64,000 nucleotides of DNA. Origin: Nocardia pseudobrasiliensis NBRC 108224. GTDB lineage: Bacteria > Actinomycetota > Actinomycetes > Mycobacteriales > Mycobacteriaceae. Under the pieces are notes generated by a model. It saw nothing but the letters and a program-made list of their open reading frames with translations, searched no databases and had not been told where the DNA came from. Within the stretch, counting starts at the first letter, position 1, and each line of letters opens with the position of its first letter. A program made the translations under genes and the position numbers. The stretch is from contig NZ_BDBS01000022.1 of assembly GCF_001613105.1 (NCBI RefSeq), positions 164,906 to 228,905 of the forward strand. The letters are read 5' to 3'. Below are positions 8,140-16,696 of this stretch, in pieces.

Positions 8140-9360
8140 TCAGCCGACGACCCGGACGTTCGGGGTGTAGAGAATCCATTTACCGCCCGCGGCGCTGAAA
8201 TCGGCCTCCTTGGCCATGATCTCGGCCGCGTGATTCCACGCGAACAGCAGCGCGTAATCCGGATAGGACTCCGCGAACGCCTCGGCGGGCCGCACCGGCA
8301 GATGCGCACCGGGAGTTACTTTGTGCTGCTTGGCCGGAGTGGTGTCGCAGACGTAACTCACCAGATCCGCGGTGATACCGCAGTAGTTGGTGACCGTGGC
8401 GCTCTTGGCCGTGGCGCCGTAGCCGACGACGGTCGCGCCCTCGGCCTTCAGTTTGCGCAGCAATGCCATCAGCTCGGTGCGGACCACGCCGACCGCGGTG
8501 GCGAAGGCGGTGAGGGTGGCGGGGTCGTGCAGACCGCGCGCCGACTCCTCGGCCAGCAGTTCGGCCACGGCCGCGGTCGGCACGCGCGCGCCCGCGCGGG
8601 CCAGGGTGTAGCGAATCTCGCCGCCGTGCACCGTCAGTCGTTCGACGTCCACCAGTTCGAAACCGAACCGCTTCGCCATGGCCTGCACGGAGGTGGCGCT
8701 GAAGAAGTAGAAGTGCTCGTCGTAGATCTGATCGAACGAGGTGCGCTCGACGATCTCGCCCAGGTACGGATCCTCGAATACGAACACTCCGCCCGGGGTG
8801 AGCAGCGCGTCCACCCCGGCGAAGATCGAATCGACATACGGGATGTGGCAGAACGTATTGGCCGCGTACACGACATCGGCCGGGCCGTATTCGGCGCGGA
8901 TCGTGGCCGCGGTGCTCTCCTCGAAGAATTCGGTGAGCACCGTGACGCCCTGGGTCCGGGCGTGATCCGCGACGCTGCCGGAGGGTTCGACGCCGAGGTG
9001 GCGCACTCCCGCCTTCGCGATCGTGCGCAGCATGATGCCGTCATTGCTGCCGATTTCCACAATGAACGGATCGGTTCCGGTCAATTCCTGCTCGAGAAAT
9101 TTGTTCGCGGTATTCTCGAAATGCTCACGCATTACCGAAGAACCCGAGGAAAAATACGGATAATCGGTGTGGAACATCTTCGCCCGAGGCACCTCCTCGA
9201 GCAATTGGACCATCGAGCACGACGCGCACTGGCCGACCGCAAGACGGTAGAAGAACTCCTCCCCGTCCTGTTCCGGGGCCCGAAAAGCATCCGACAGCGG
9301 CTGTCGCCCGAAGTCGATGAATTCGACAACCGCTTCGCCACAGATTCGACATTCGACCAT
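8140..9360 (-). CDS. NDP-hexose C3-methyltransferase (TylCIII/EvaC-like)
   Basis: A 406-residue protein with the three-part layout of sugar C-methyltransferases: an N-terminal zinc site (CRICGE and CASC), a central SAM domain (VEIGSNDGIMLRTI, GVEPSG), and a C-terminal domain with VGYGATAKSAT and LLFAWNH. These enzymes add a methyl branch to C3 of TDP-3-keto or 3-amino-deoxysugars. ATG 9360 gives the typical start (MVECRICGE); a longer in-frame start upstream lacks support. A possible SARP-type repeat lies just upstream. It makes the sugar branched at C3, as in vancosamine. Confidence 0.92.
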   Translation of the reverse strand: MVECRICGEAVVEFIDFGRQPLSDAFRAPEQDGEEFFYRLAVGQCASCSMVQLLEEVPRAKMFHTDYPYFSSGSSVMREHFENTANKFLEQELTGTDPFIVEIGSNDGIMLRTIAKAGVRHLGVEPSGSVADHARTQGVTVLTEFFEESTAATIRAEYGPADVVYAANTFCHIPYVDSIFAGVDALLTPGGVFVFEDPYLGEIVERTSFDQIYDEHFYFFSATSVQAMAKRFGFELVDVERLTVHGGEIRYTLARAGARVPTAAVAELLAEESARGLHDPATLTAFATAVGVVRTELMALLRKLKAEGATVVGYGATAKSATVTNYCGITADLVSYVCDTTPAKQHKVTPGAHLPVRPAEAFAESYPDYALLFAWNHAAEIMAKEADFSAAGGKWILYTPNVRVVG

Positions 9361-9393
9361 GCCCCGAACTGTATCCAGCCCCCGGCAAGGAAC

Positions 9394-9411
9394 GCTCGAA
9401 TCTCGCTCGAA
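9394..9411 (-). promoter_or_regulatory. Candidate SARP-type heptamer direct repeat upstream of the C-methyltransferase
   Basis: On the minus strand TTCGAGC occurs twice with a 4-bp spacer (11-bp period); a degenerate third unit (CTTGCCG, 9383-9389) follows at the same spacing, about 6 bp before a possible -10 (GGATAC, 9371-9376). Streptomyces antibiotic regulatory proteins bind 11-bp-periodic heptamers just upstream of -10. A SARP gene is present at 25,756. Binding is inferred. Confidence 0.45.
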
Positions 9412-9497
9412 CGCCGCAGCGGAAAACAATTCGATGCCCTAACATAGCAGTGGTTCGAATTCGTTTCGGCCCGTTCCGATTGGGGAGAAAATCCGAT

Positions 9498-12209
9498 ATG
9501 GACAGCAAGGCAGAAGTCGCGGTCTCGGGCCTGACCGTGAACTATCTCGTGGATCCGCGCGGGATCGACGACCGGACTCCCACGCTGGGTTGGCGGTTGA
9601 CCTCGGCCGAGCGCGATATCGCGCAATCGGCCTATCGGGTCCGGGCCGCCTCGAGTCCGCGATACCTCGCCCAGGACCGGCCGGATCTGTGGGATTCCGG
9701 CACGGTCGCATCGGATCGGCAGGTGAACATCGACTACGGCGGCCCGGCGATGACCTCGCGTGCGCAGGTGTTCTGGCAGGTGCGGGTGTGGACCGGCGAT
9801 GACCGCCCGTCGGCCTGGAGTCCGATCGCCCACTGGGAGACGGGTCTGCTCGAACCGGGCGACTGGACCGCGGAGTGGATCACCGATTCCACGGCGCGCA
9901 CGGCCGGTCCGTTGCCGATCTTCGCCAAGCGTTTCACCGTCTCGCCGCGGCGGAGGATCGAGCATGCGCGCCTTTATGTTTCGGGTCTCGGTCTCTACGA
10001 GGCGCGGCTCAACGGACGCAAGGTCGGTGCGGATGTGCTGACGCCGAGCGTCACCGATTACCGCAAGCGCGCGCTGTACAAAACCTACGATGTCGCGGAG
10101 TACCTGCGGACCGGCGACAATGTGGTCGGGCTGCTGGTCGGCAACGGCTTCTTCAATGTGCCCGAACGCGAAGGCCGGTACTGGGAATCGGTGACCTGGA
10201 AGAAGGGCGTCGCGGGCAGCGGGGAGACGATCCGGCTGTCGGGTCGGCCGAAGGTTATCGCGCAGTTGGAGATTCGCTACGACGACGGCGACGTCGAGCG
10301 GGTGGCCAGCGATGCCACCTGGCGGGTCGACGACGGGCCCATCGACTTCTCGGGCTATTACGGCGGCGAGGACTACGACGCCCGCCGCTGGCAGTCCGGC
10401 TGGGATCGGCCCGACGGCGACCACTCCCGATGGCGGCACGCGGCCGTCGCCGCCGAGGCCCCCGCGACGCTCAGCGCGCAATTCGAACCGGCCGTGATCG
10501 AGGCCGAACGGCTGCCCGCGATCGCACTGACCGAACCCGAACCCGGCGTCTACGTCTTCGATTTCGGCACTTCCCTCGTCGGCTGGCCGCGCATCGAGGT
10601 CGAGGGATCCGCCGGGACGCGTATCGCGCTGTATCCGGGCTGGTATCTCGACAACGGCCGGGTCAGCCAGAACGGCATGGTCGGCTGGGTGCCGAATGTC
10701 GTTGTGGCCGACCATTACACGCTGGCGGGCGGCGGGGTCGAGACGTGGCAGCCGCGCTTCGGCTACCACGGGTTCCGGTATCTCGAAGTGCGCGGACTGC
10801 CGAATCGGCCGCGGCTTTCGAGCGTGACCGGGATCGCGGTGCGCGCCGCGACCGCCGCCACCACCGAATTCGACTGCTCCCATGGACTACTCAACGCCAT
10901 GGATCGAATCGCCGATCGCAGTATGCGCAGCGCCATGATCGCGCCGACCATGCCCACCGACCCCAATCGGGAGAAGGCGGGCTGGCAGGCCGACCGCGGT
11001 ATCGCGCTGAGCGGTGTGCACCGCTACGACTTCGCCGCCTACAACCAGGCGATGCTGCGCGAGGTCTTCGACGCGCAGCGCGCGGACGGCGACCTGCCCG
11101 GCATCGTCCCCGACCCCACCGACTTCTGGTACATCGGCGATATCAACTGGAGCGGTGCGCCGATCGTGCAGGCCCACGAGAGTTATCGTCGCTACGGCGA
11201 CACCGCGTCGCTGCGCCGCCACTATTCGGGGATGCGGCGGTACTTCCGGCTGCTGTGCTCGCGCGAACAGGACGGGCTCTACCCGGCGGGTGATATCGCG
11301 GCGGGCTATTTCGGCGATTGGATGTACCCGGGCCAGCACTGGCAGCATCCGTTCGATCCGGACAACGCCCACTTCACCCCGCCGGAAATGACTGTGGCGT
11401 GGGGATATTGGCGAATCGCCACCGCCATGGCCGCGATCGCGCAGGCGCTGGACGAGGCCGACCACGCACTCGAGTACCGCGGCAAGGCCGAGGCGATCGC
11501 GAGCGAATACCACCGCAGATTCTTCGACCCGGCGACCGCGGCCTATGCGCGGGGAGCGCAGACCGCGACCGCGCTCGCGCTCGATATGGGCGCGCCGCCC
11601 AAGGAATTGCGCGACCCGGTGCTCGCCACACTCGTCGAGAGCATCAGGGCGGCCGGAAACCATCTCACCGCCGGAATGATCGGACTGCCCGCGATCGTCC
11701 GCGTCCTCACCGAGGCCGGACGCCACGACGTACTCCACGACCTCGCCGTCCAAACCGGCTATCCCAGTTACGGATACTGGCTCGAGCACGGCGCGACCGC
11801 ACTGCCGGAGAGCTGGGAGTGGAACGGCCGCGAGGGCGTGGCGGATCTGAATATCCTCGGCGGCTTGACCTCCTGGTTCACCGGTGGCCTGGCGGGAATT
11901 CAGCAGGAGCCCGACGCGGTCGCCTACGACCGGATCCGCATCGCACCGGCCGTGGTCGGATCGCTCACGACGGTGGACGCGACCGTGCGCACCGTACGCG
12001 GGGAGATCGTCAGCCGCTGGCAGCGCGACGGCGACGCGATGCGGTTGGACATCGTGGTACCGGCGAACAGCATCGCCACCGTCGTGGTGCCGCTGCTGCG
12101 TGGCGATGCGGAGATCATCGCCCCCGATCGGGCGCGCTTGATCGACCGGAACGACGAGAATGCCACCTACCGAACGGGATCCGGGGCGTGGACCTTCACC
12201 CAGCGTTGA
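9498..12209 (+). CDS. Alpha-L-rhamnosidase, GH78 family, apparently cytosolic
   Basis: About 903 residues from ATG 9498, which follows GGGGAGA at good spacing (GTG 9450 is an alternative). The order is an N-terminal beta-sandwich region, the Bac_rhamnosid_N-like domain (RALYKTYDVAEYL, LVGNGFFN), and the (alpha/alpha)6 catalytic domain with TDPNREKAGWQADRG near the acid residues, then LPESWEWNGREG and a C-terminal sandwich. There is no signal peptide, so it should act inside the cell. Lying between sugar genes, it may trim or remodel a rhamnosylated intermediate, or relieve self-toxicity; catabolic use of imported rhamnosides is the alternative. It converges on marR with a 14-bp overlap. Confidence 0.88.
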   Translation: MDSKAEVAVSGLTVNYLVDPRGIDDRTPTLGWRLTSAERDIAQSAYRVRAASSPRYLAQDRPDLWDSGTVASDRQVNIDYGGPAMTSRAQVFWQVRVWTGDDRPSAWSPIAHWETGLLEPGDWTAEWITDSTARTAGPLPIFAKRFTVSPRRRIEHARLYVSGLGLYEARLNGRKVGADVLTPSVTDYRKRALYKTYDVAEYLRTGDNVVGLLVGNGFFNVPEREGRYWESVTWKKGVAGSGETIRLSGRPKVIAQLEIRYDDGDVERVASDATWRVDDGPIDFSGYYGGEDYDARRWQSGWDRPDGDHSRWRHAAVAAEAPATLSAQFEPAVIEAERLPAIALTEPEPGVYVFDFGTSLVGWPRIEVEGSAGTRIALYPGWYLDNGRVSQNGMVGWVPNVVVADHYTLAGGGVETWQPRFGYHGFRYLEVRGLPNRPRLSSVTGIAVRAATAATTEFDCSHGLLNAMDRIADRSMRSAMIAPTMPTDPNREKAGWQADRGIALSGVHRYDFAAYNQAMLREVFDAQRADGDLPGIVPDPTDFWYIGDINWSGAPIVQAHESYRRYGDTASLRRHYSGMRRYFRLLCSREQDGLYPAGDIAAGYFGDWMYPGQHWQHPFDPDNAHFTPPEMTVAWGYWRIATAMAAIAQALDEADHALEYRGKAEAIASEYHRRFFDPATAAYARGAQTATALALDMGAPPKELRDPVLATLVESIRAAGNHLTAGMIGLPAIVRVLTEAGRHDVLHDLAVQTGYPSYGYWLEHGATALPESWEWNGREGVADLNILGGLTSWFTGGLAGIQQEPDAVAYDRIRIAPAVVGSLTTVDATVRTVRGEIVSRWQRDGDAMRLDIVVPANSIATVVVPLLRGDAEIIAPDRARLIDRNDENATYRTGSGAWTFTQR

Positions 12210-12663
12210 GCCGGTCGGCCTCCTCGAGGGCGCTGGCCAGACTGCGCTGGACGAATCGGACCAGCACCCGCAGCTCCTCGTCGGTGAAATCGGCCAGATC
12301 GTCTCGGGTTCGGGCGGTCAGGTCCGCGTAGTAGGAACTGGCTCGCTCCAGACCTTCCGGCGTGGGCACGACCACGACCTTGCGGCGGTCCTTCGGATCG
12401 GGCGCGCGGGTCACGCAGCCCGCCGCCTCGAGCCGGTCGACCATGCGCGTGGCCGAACCCGCCGTGAGGCCCACGCGGGCGGCCAGCGCGCCGGGCGTGG
12501 TCGGGCCGCCCTGCTGGAGTACGTGCAGGCAGTGGAAGTCGGTCATGACCACGCCCATCCGGGAGGCGACGAGGCTGTTGATCCGGATCAACTGCTGAAT
12601 CCAGTCCGGCAGCAGTTCCAGCAATGTGTCGACCTGCGGTTTCACCTGCTGGCCCATAGTCAT
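12196..12663 (-). CDS. MarR family transcriptional regulator
   Basis: 155 residues from ATG 12663. A winged helix-turn-helix is visible: TPGALAARVGLTAGSATRMVDRLEAAGCVTRAPDPKDRRKVVVV, the usual MarR recognition helix and wing, here split by residue positions roughly 55-100. Helices at both ends would form the dimer. It is divergent from the SNF2 helicase across a 96-bp gap containing repeated AGTATC hexamers. The ligand and targets are unknown; autoregulation is the common pattern for the family. The 3' end overlaps the rhamnosidase by 14 bp. Confidence 0.85.
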   Translation of the reverse strand: MTMGQQVKPQVDTLLELLPDWIQQLIRINSLVASRMGVVMTDFHCLHVLQQGGPTTPGALAARVGLTAGSATRMVDRLEAAGCVTRAPDPKDRRKVVVVPTPEGLERASSYYADLTARTRDDLADFTDEELRVLVRFVQRSLASALEEADRLNAG

Positions 12664-12759
12664 GTGACGAGACCCGATCCGTTGAAGTATCCTTGCGGCG
12701 CACAACTTTCGCGCAGCACAATATTTTCGGTACACAGTATCACCGCAACACAACAGGAG

Positions 12760-14643
12760 TTGGTCCTACTGTCTGGACGAACGCAAGCTCCCCGCCTCCA
12801 GGCCACCTTCGTCCCCGCCGAGAACGCCTTCGCGTGGTGGGGACCCGGTGAACTGGACGAGGTCGTGCGCGAATTCGGCCTGCCCGCCGGACGGACGGCG
12901 ACCTGTTCGCTGGCCGCGCCCGAGGGCGGCGTGGTCGTCGCGGCCGATCGGGACGTCCGGCTCATCGATCTGAACGAGGCCGTACCCGCGCTGCTCGCTC
13001 TGGACCGGCGTGCCAAGGTCGGTAAATCGGTGAAGTCCTGGCAGGAGGCCGCCCGACTGCTGGACGGCGACAGCGAGACCAAGGACGCCGAATTCGCCGA
13101 GCTGGCCGCCCGCATGCCCGTCGCCGCGCATGCCGTGACGAATCAGGAGGGCGTGGCGGTAGCCGCCCCGACGGCGCTGCTGGCCCAATTCCGAAGGGCG
13201 GCAAACACTACCGCCACCCTCGCCGCCACCGCGGTGGACGCCCGGTTGCGTCCCTATCAGGTCCACGGCGTGGCCTGGCTCAACTCCCGCCCCGAACTCG
13301 GCGCGGGCGGCGTCCTCGCCGACGAGATGGGCCTCGGTAAAACGCTGCAGGCCATCTGCCTGCTGGCCATTCGGCGCACCGAACGCCCGCATCTGGTGGT
13401 CTGCCCGACCTCGCTGATCGGCAACTGGCGACGCGAACTCGCGCGCTTCTCCCCCACCACCCCGGTGCTGCGCTATCACGGCAGCAACCGCGGCCTGCCC
13501 GAGCGATGGGAGCCCGGCACCGTGGTGATCACCAGCTATCCGGTGCTGCGCAGCGATAAACCGCTGCTCGACAATGCCTGGGACATCGTCGTATTGGACG
13601 AGGCACAGCAGATCAAGAATCCGGAGGCGCAGGCCAGCCGGGCCGCCGCGCGACTGGACGCGACCGTGCGAATCGCGATGACCGGCACCCCGGTGGAGAA
13701 CCGGCTCGACGAGCTGTGGTCGATCTTCAATGTGACCAATCCGGGCCTGCTCGGTACGCGCGGACGATTCCGGCAGCGATTCGTCACGCCGATCGAACAG
13801 CGCCGCTCCGCACCCGCCGCCGCGGCGCTCAATACCCTTGTGCGCCCGCATATGCTGCGCCGCACCAAGGCCCTGGTCGCCGCCGAACTGCCGCCCAAGC
13901 AGTACACCTCGATGATCTGCACCCTCACCGACGAACAGATCCGGCTCTACCGCGAGGCCACCGACCGGGCGTTCAACCAGGGTCTGGGCGACGGCATCGG
14001 CCGAAGCGGCCGCGTGCTGGCGCTGCTGACCGCGCTCAAACAGATCTGCAACCATCCGGCGCACTATCTCGAGGACGGCCCCGCGGGTCCCGGCCGCTCG
14101 GGCAAATTCGATCGGGCCACCGAGATGCTGTCGGAGATCGTCGACGACGGCGACCGGGCGCTGGTGTTCACCCAGTACCGAATCATGGGCGAGCTGCTGT
14201 CGGAATCGCTCGGCAAGACGCTGGGCACGGGCCCGGTGCCGTTCCTGCACGGCGGGCTCTCCGGCGACAAGCGCGATGAGATGGTCCGGGCGTTCCAGGA
14301 GGACGACGATTCACCGCCGGTGCTGCTGTTGAGCCTGCGCGCGGCCGGATTCGGACTCAATCTGACCCGGGCCGCGCATGTGATGCACTACGACCGCTGG
14401 TGGAATCCGGCCGTCGAGGAGCAGGCCACCGACCGCGCCCACCGCATCGGCCAGCAGCGCACGCTCAATGTGTACACACTGATCTCCGGCGGCACGATCG
14501 AGGATCACATCGCGCAGATGCACGACGTCAAACGCGGCGTGGCCGATGTCGTCGTCGACGGCGACTCCGAGGCCGCACTCGCCAAGATGTCCGATGACGA
14601 ATTGCATGCCATCCTCGACCTGGACCTGGGAGCGCTGTCGTGA
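12760..14643 (+). CDS. SNF2/SWI2-family DEAD/DEAH-like helicase
   Basis: About 627 residues if TTG 12760 is used. An N-terminal family-specific region is followed by RecA-like domain 1 (LRPYQVHGVAWL, DEMGLGKT Walker A, VLDEAQQIK, MTGTPVEN) and domain 2 (VFTQYRIM, FLHGGLSGDKRDEMV, RAAGFGLNL, TDRAHRIGQQ). Such ATPases translocate on double-stranded DNA. The start is unsettled: AGGAG abuts the TTG, while in-frame CTG 12769 has the better spacing and GTG 12664 lies further upstream. It is coupled to the next gene, a SWIM zinc-finger protein, a frequent partner of these helicases. Confidence 0.88.
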   Translation: MVLLSGRTQAPRLQATFVPAENAFAWWGPGELDEVVREFGLPAGRTATCSLAAPEGGVVVAADRDVRLIDLNEAVPALLALDRRAKVGKSVKSWQEAARLLDGDSETKDAEFAELAARMPVAAHAVTNQEGVAVAAPTALLAQFRRAANTTATLAATAVDARLRPYQVHGVAWLNSRPELGAGGVLADEMGLGKTLQAICLLAIRRTERPHLVVCPTSLIGNWRRELARFSPTTPVLRYHGSNRGLPERWEPGTVVITSYPVLRSDKPLLDNAWDIVVLDEAQQIKNPEAQASRAAARLDATVRIAMTGTPVENRLDELWSIFNVTNPGLLGTRGRFRQRFVTPIEQRRSAPAAAALNTLVRPHMLRRTKALVAAELPPKQYTSMICTLTDEQIRLYREATDRAFNQGLGDGIGRSGRVLALLTALKQICNHPAHYLEDGPAGPGRSGKFDRATEMLSEIVDDGDRALVFTQYRIMGELLSESLGKTLGTGPVPFLHGGLSGDKRDEMVRAFQEDDDSPPVLLLSLRAAGFGLNLTRAAHVMHYDRWWNPAVEEQATDRAHRIGQQRTLNVYTLISGGTIEDHIAQMHDVKRGVADVVVDGDSEAALAKMSDDELHAILDLDLGALS

Positions 14644-15197
14644 TGTCAGAATTCGGCGCCACCCGCTGGGGGCGCGCCTGGATCCGCACCGTCGAGAAGA
14701 CCACGGCCTCGGTGCCGAATCCGGCACTGCCCCGGGCCCGCAGCGTCGCCCGCAATCAGGGCGCCACGCTGACCGTCGAGGTCGGCATGGTGACCGCGAA
14801 GGTCGTGGTGTCGGGTTCGGAGTTCACCGTCACGATCGAATTGCCGCTGTGGTCCGAGGAGACCAAGAAGGATGCCGAGCGGCTGATCGCCAAATCGCTG
14901 GCGGCCAATCCCGGCCTGGCCGCCGGTGATCTGCCCGACGGTCTGGAGGCCGACTTCGCCGCCGCGGGCATCGCGGTCGCGGTGCCGCTGGACGAGCAGA
15001 TCTCGACCTGCGACTGCCGCACCCGCAAGCGACCGTGCGTGCACATCCTCGCCACCCTCTACGCGCTGTCGCTGCGGGTCGACGAGCGACCGCGGCTGGC
15101 GGTGGAATTGCGAACCGACAGTGCGACAGTGGCCGAACAGGCCGATCCGGATTGGATCCCGCTGACCGAACTGGACGCGGCCGCCTTCTACGGCTGA
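14640..15197 (+). CDS. SWIM zinc-finger protein
   Basis: 185 residues from GTG 14640 (or 184 from the adjacent ATG 14643), overlapping the helicase stop. A CDCRTRKRPCVHILATLYAL stretch gives the CxC...CxH SWIM signature, near residue 122. The N-terminus (EFGATRWGRAWI) is typical of actinobacterial proteins encoded beside SNF2 helicases, where SWIM domains are thought to bind DNA or protein. The overlap implies coupled expression with the helicase. Its last 10 bp overlap the convergent flavoenzyme gene. Confidence 0.85.
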   Translation: MMSEFGATRWGRAWIRTVEKTTASVPNPALPRARSVARNQGATLTVEVGMVTAKVVVSGSEFTVTIELPLWSEETKKDAERLIAKSLAANPGLAAGDLPDGLEADFAAAGIAVAVPLDEQISTCDCRTRKRPCVHILATLYALSLRVDERPRLAVELRTDSATVAEQADPDWIPLTELDAAAFYG

Positions 15198-16696
15198 GCG
15201 AGGGGCGTGATGCTCAATGCGTGCCGGAAGAAAGCGGTCGGGTCGTAGGCGGCCTTGACCCGTTGCAGGCGTGGGTAGTTGTCCTTGTAATACAGCTCGT
15301 GCCAGGCCGACCCCGATGTATTCCAGTGCGGATCGGCCAGATCGGTGTCCGGATAGTTGATATAGGACCCGTCCGCCTGCCCGTTCAGATCCGGGACGCC
15401 GCCGCTGCCCGCGTACAGATCGCGATAGAACGCTCGGATCCAGGCGATGTGCCGATCCTCCCCGGTGGGATCGGTCCAGTTGTTCAGATAGAACGCCTTC
15501 AGTACCGAATCGCGCTGCGCGGTGGCGGTGGCATCGGAGGCCACCGCGCCGGCCTGTCCGCCGTACGCGGCGAGAATGACTCCGGCGGTGGGATTGTCGT
15601 AGGTCTCGTCGGTCAGATAGCGGTGGATGACATCGATCTGCTCGTCGGTATAGCGCCGACGCAGATACGCCGCCTTGCACTTGGCCCGCTGACCGTAGAC
15701 GTCGCCGCGCATCCGGGGCCACAGCATCGAGCGCAGCCACGGCCGCCGTTGCACATCGTGGCGATGGGGCACGCCCACACCGTCGTTGAGCGCGTCGAGG
15801 TAGTCCGACAGCATCCGCTCGGCCCCCTCGACGGTCGCGTCGACCTGGGTGAGCAGGGCGATGGTATCGGTCTGGGCGCGCAATACGGTGAGGATGGAGA
15901 ACAGCGCGTTCTCCGGAATGCCCGGCGCACTGTGGGTTTCGTGCCAGCGGCCGTGATTGGCCAGCAGTCGACGAAACGACTCCGGGGTCAGATCCGACCA
16001 CGACCACGTCGTCAGCGCGTCGAGGACCTCGGCGGGCGGTCGCGGCAGCAACTGCGCCGGATCATCGCCCGTGGCATCGGGCGCACGCATCCAATATTTG
16101 GTGACCACGCCGAAATTTCCACCGCCACAACCGGTATGCGCCCACCACAGGTCGTGGTGCGGATCGTCCGGGTCACGGGTGGCGACGACGATGCGGGCCG
16201 TTCCGGCCGCGTCCACGGTAACGACCTGCACCGCGTACAGATGATCGACGACGCAACCGTGTACGCGGGTCAGCGGCCCGTACCCGCCGCCCAGAATATG
16301 CCCGCCCGCCCCGACCGAGTACTCCAGCCCGGCCGGAATGGTGACGCCCCAGCCCTTGAGCAATCCGCGGTACACGTCGCCGAGCAGCGCGCCCGGTTCG
16401 ATCGCGAACGCCCGCATCGCGGGGTCGTAATCGACCCGGTTCATCAGCGAAAGATCCAACAGCACTTCAGTTTCCGACGAATCGACGAAATCCTCCAGAC
16501 AGTGCCCCCCGCTGCGGATCGCCAATCGCGCACCGGTATCGGCCGCCGCCTGCACCGCGGCGACCACCTCCCCGGGCGTCGACGGCACGTGAACGACGCG
16601 CGGCGCGCAGCGGAAACGGCCGTTGGCCGCGGTCGTCACCTCGGCGTAGCGCGGATCCTCGGGCGTGATGGCGGTCCGATCGAGCATGCCCGTCAT
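15188..16696 (-). CDS. Berberine-bridge-type FAD-linked oxidoreductase
   Basis: 502 residues. The PCMH-type FAD domain has RSGGHCLEDF (flavin-binding His65) and SVGAGGHILGGGYG; the C-terminal BBE segment has YINYPDTDL and ELYYKDNYPRLQRVKAAYDP. Related enzymes in aromatic polyketide clusters oxidise sugars or aglycones (AknOx, GilR). In many relatives FAD is also bound through a Cys about 60 residues after the His; here that position is Glu125, so only the His bond is expected. The start overlaps the P450 stop (ATGA), making this the last gene of an eight-gene operon. Confidence 0.88.
   Translation of the reverse strand: MTGMLDRTAITPEDPRYAEVTTAANGRFRCAPRVVHVPSTPGEVVAAVQAAADTGARLAIRSGGHCLEDFVDSSETEVLLDLSLMNRVDYDPAMRAFAIEPGALLGDVYRGLLKGWGVTIPAGLEYSVGAGGHILGGGYGPLTRVHGCVVDHLYAVQVVTVDAAGTARIVVATRDPDDPHHDLWWAHTGCGGGNFGVVTKYWMRAPDATGDDPAQLLPRPPAEVLDALTTWSWSDLTPESFRRLLANHGRWHETHSAPGIPENALFSILTVLRAQTDTIALLTQVDATVEGAERMLSDYLDALNDGVGVPHRHDVQRRPWLRSMLWPRMRGDVYGQRAKCKAAYLRRRYTDEQIDVIHRYLTDETYDNPTAGVILAAYGGQAGAVASDATATAQRDSVLKAFYLNNWTDPTGEDRHIAWIRAFYRDLYAGSGGVPDLNGQADGSYINYPDTDLADPHWNTSGSAWHELYYKDNYPRLQRVKAAYDPTAFFRHALSITPLAQP

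Noticed and set aside
12160..12759. Extended helicase N-terminus reaching back to 12160
   Set aside because: It would run antisense through the marR gene; that stretch has no helicase-family character.
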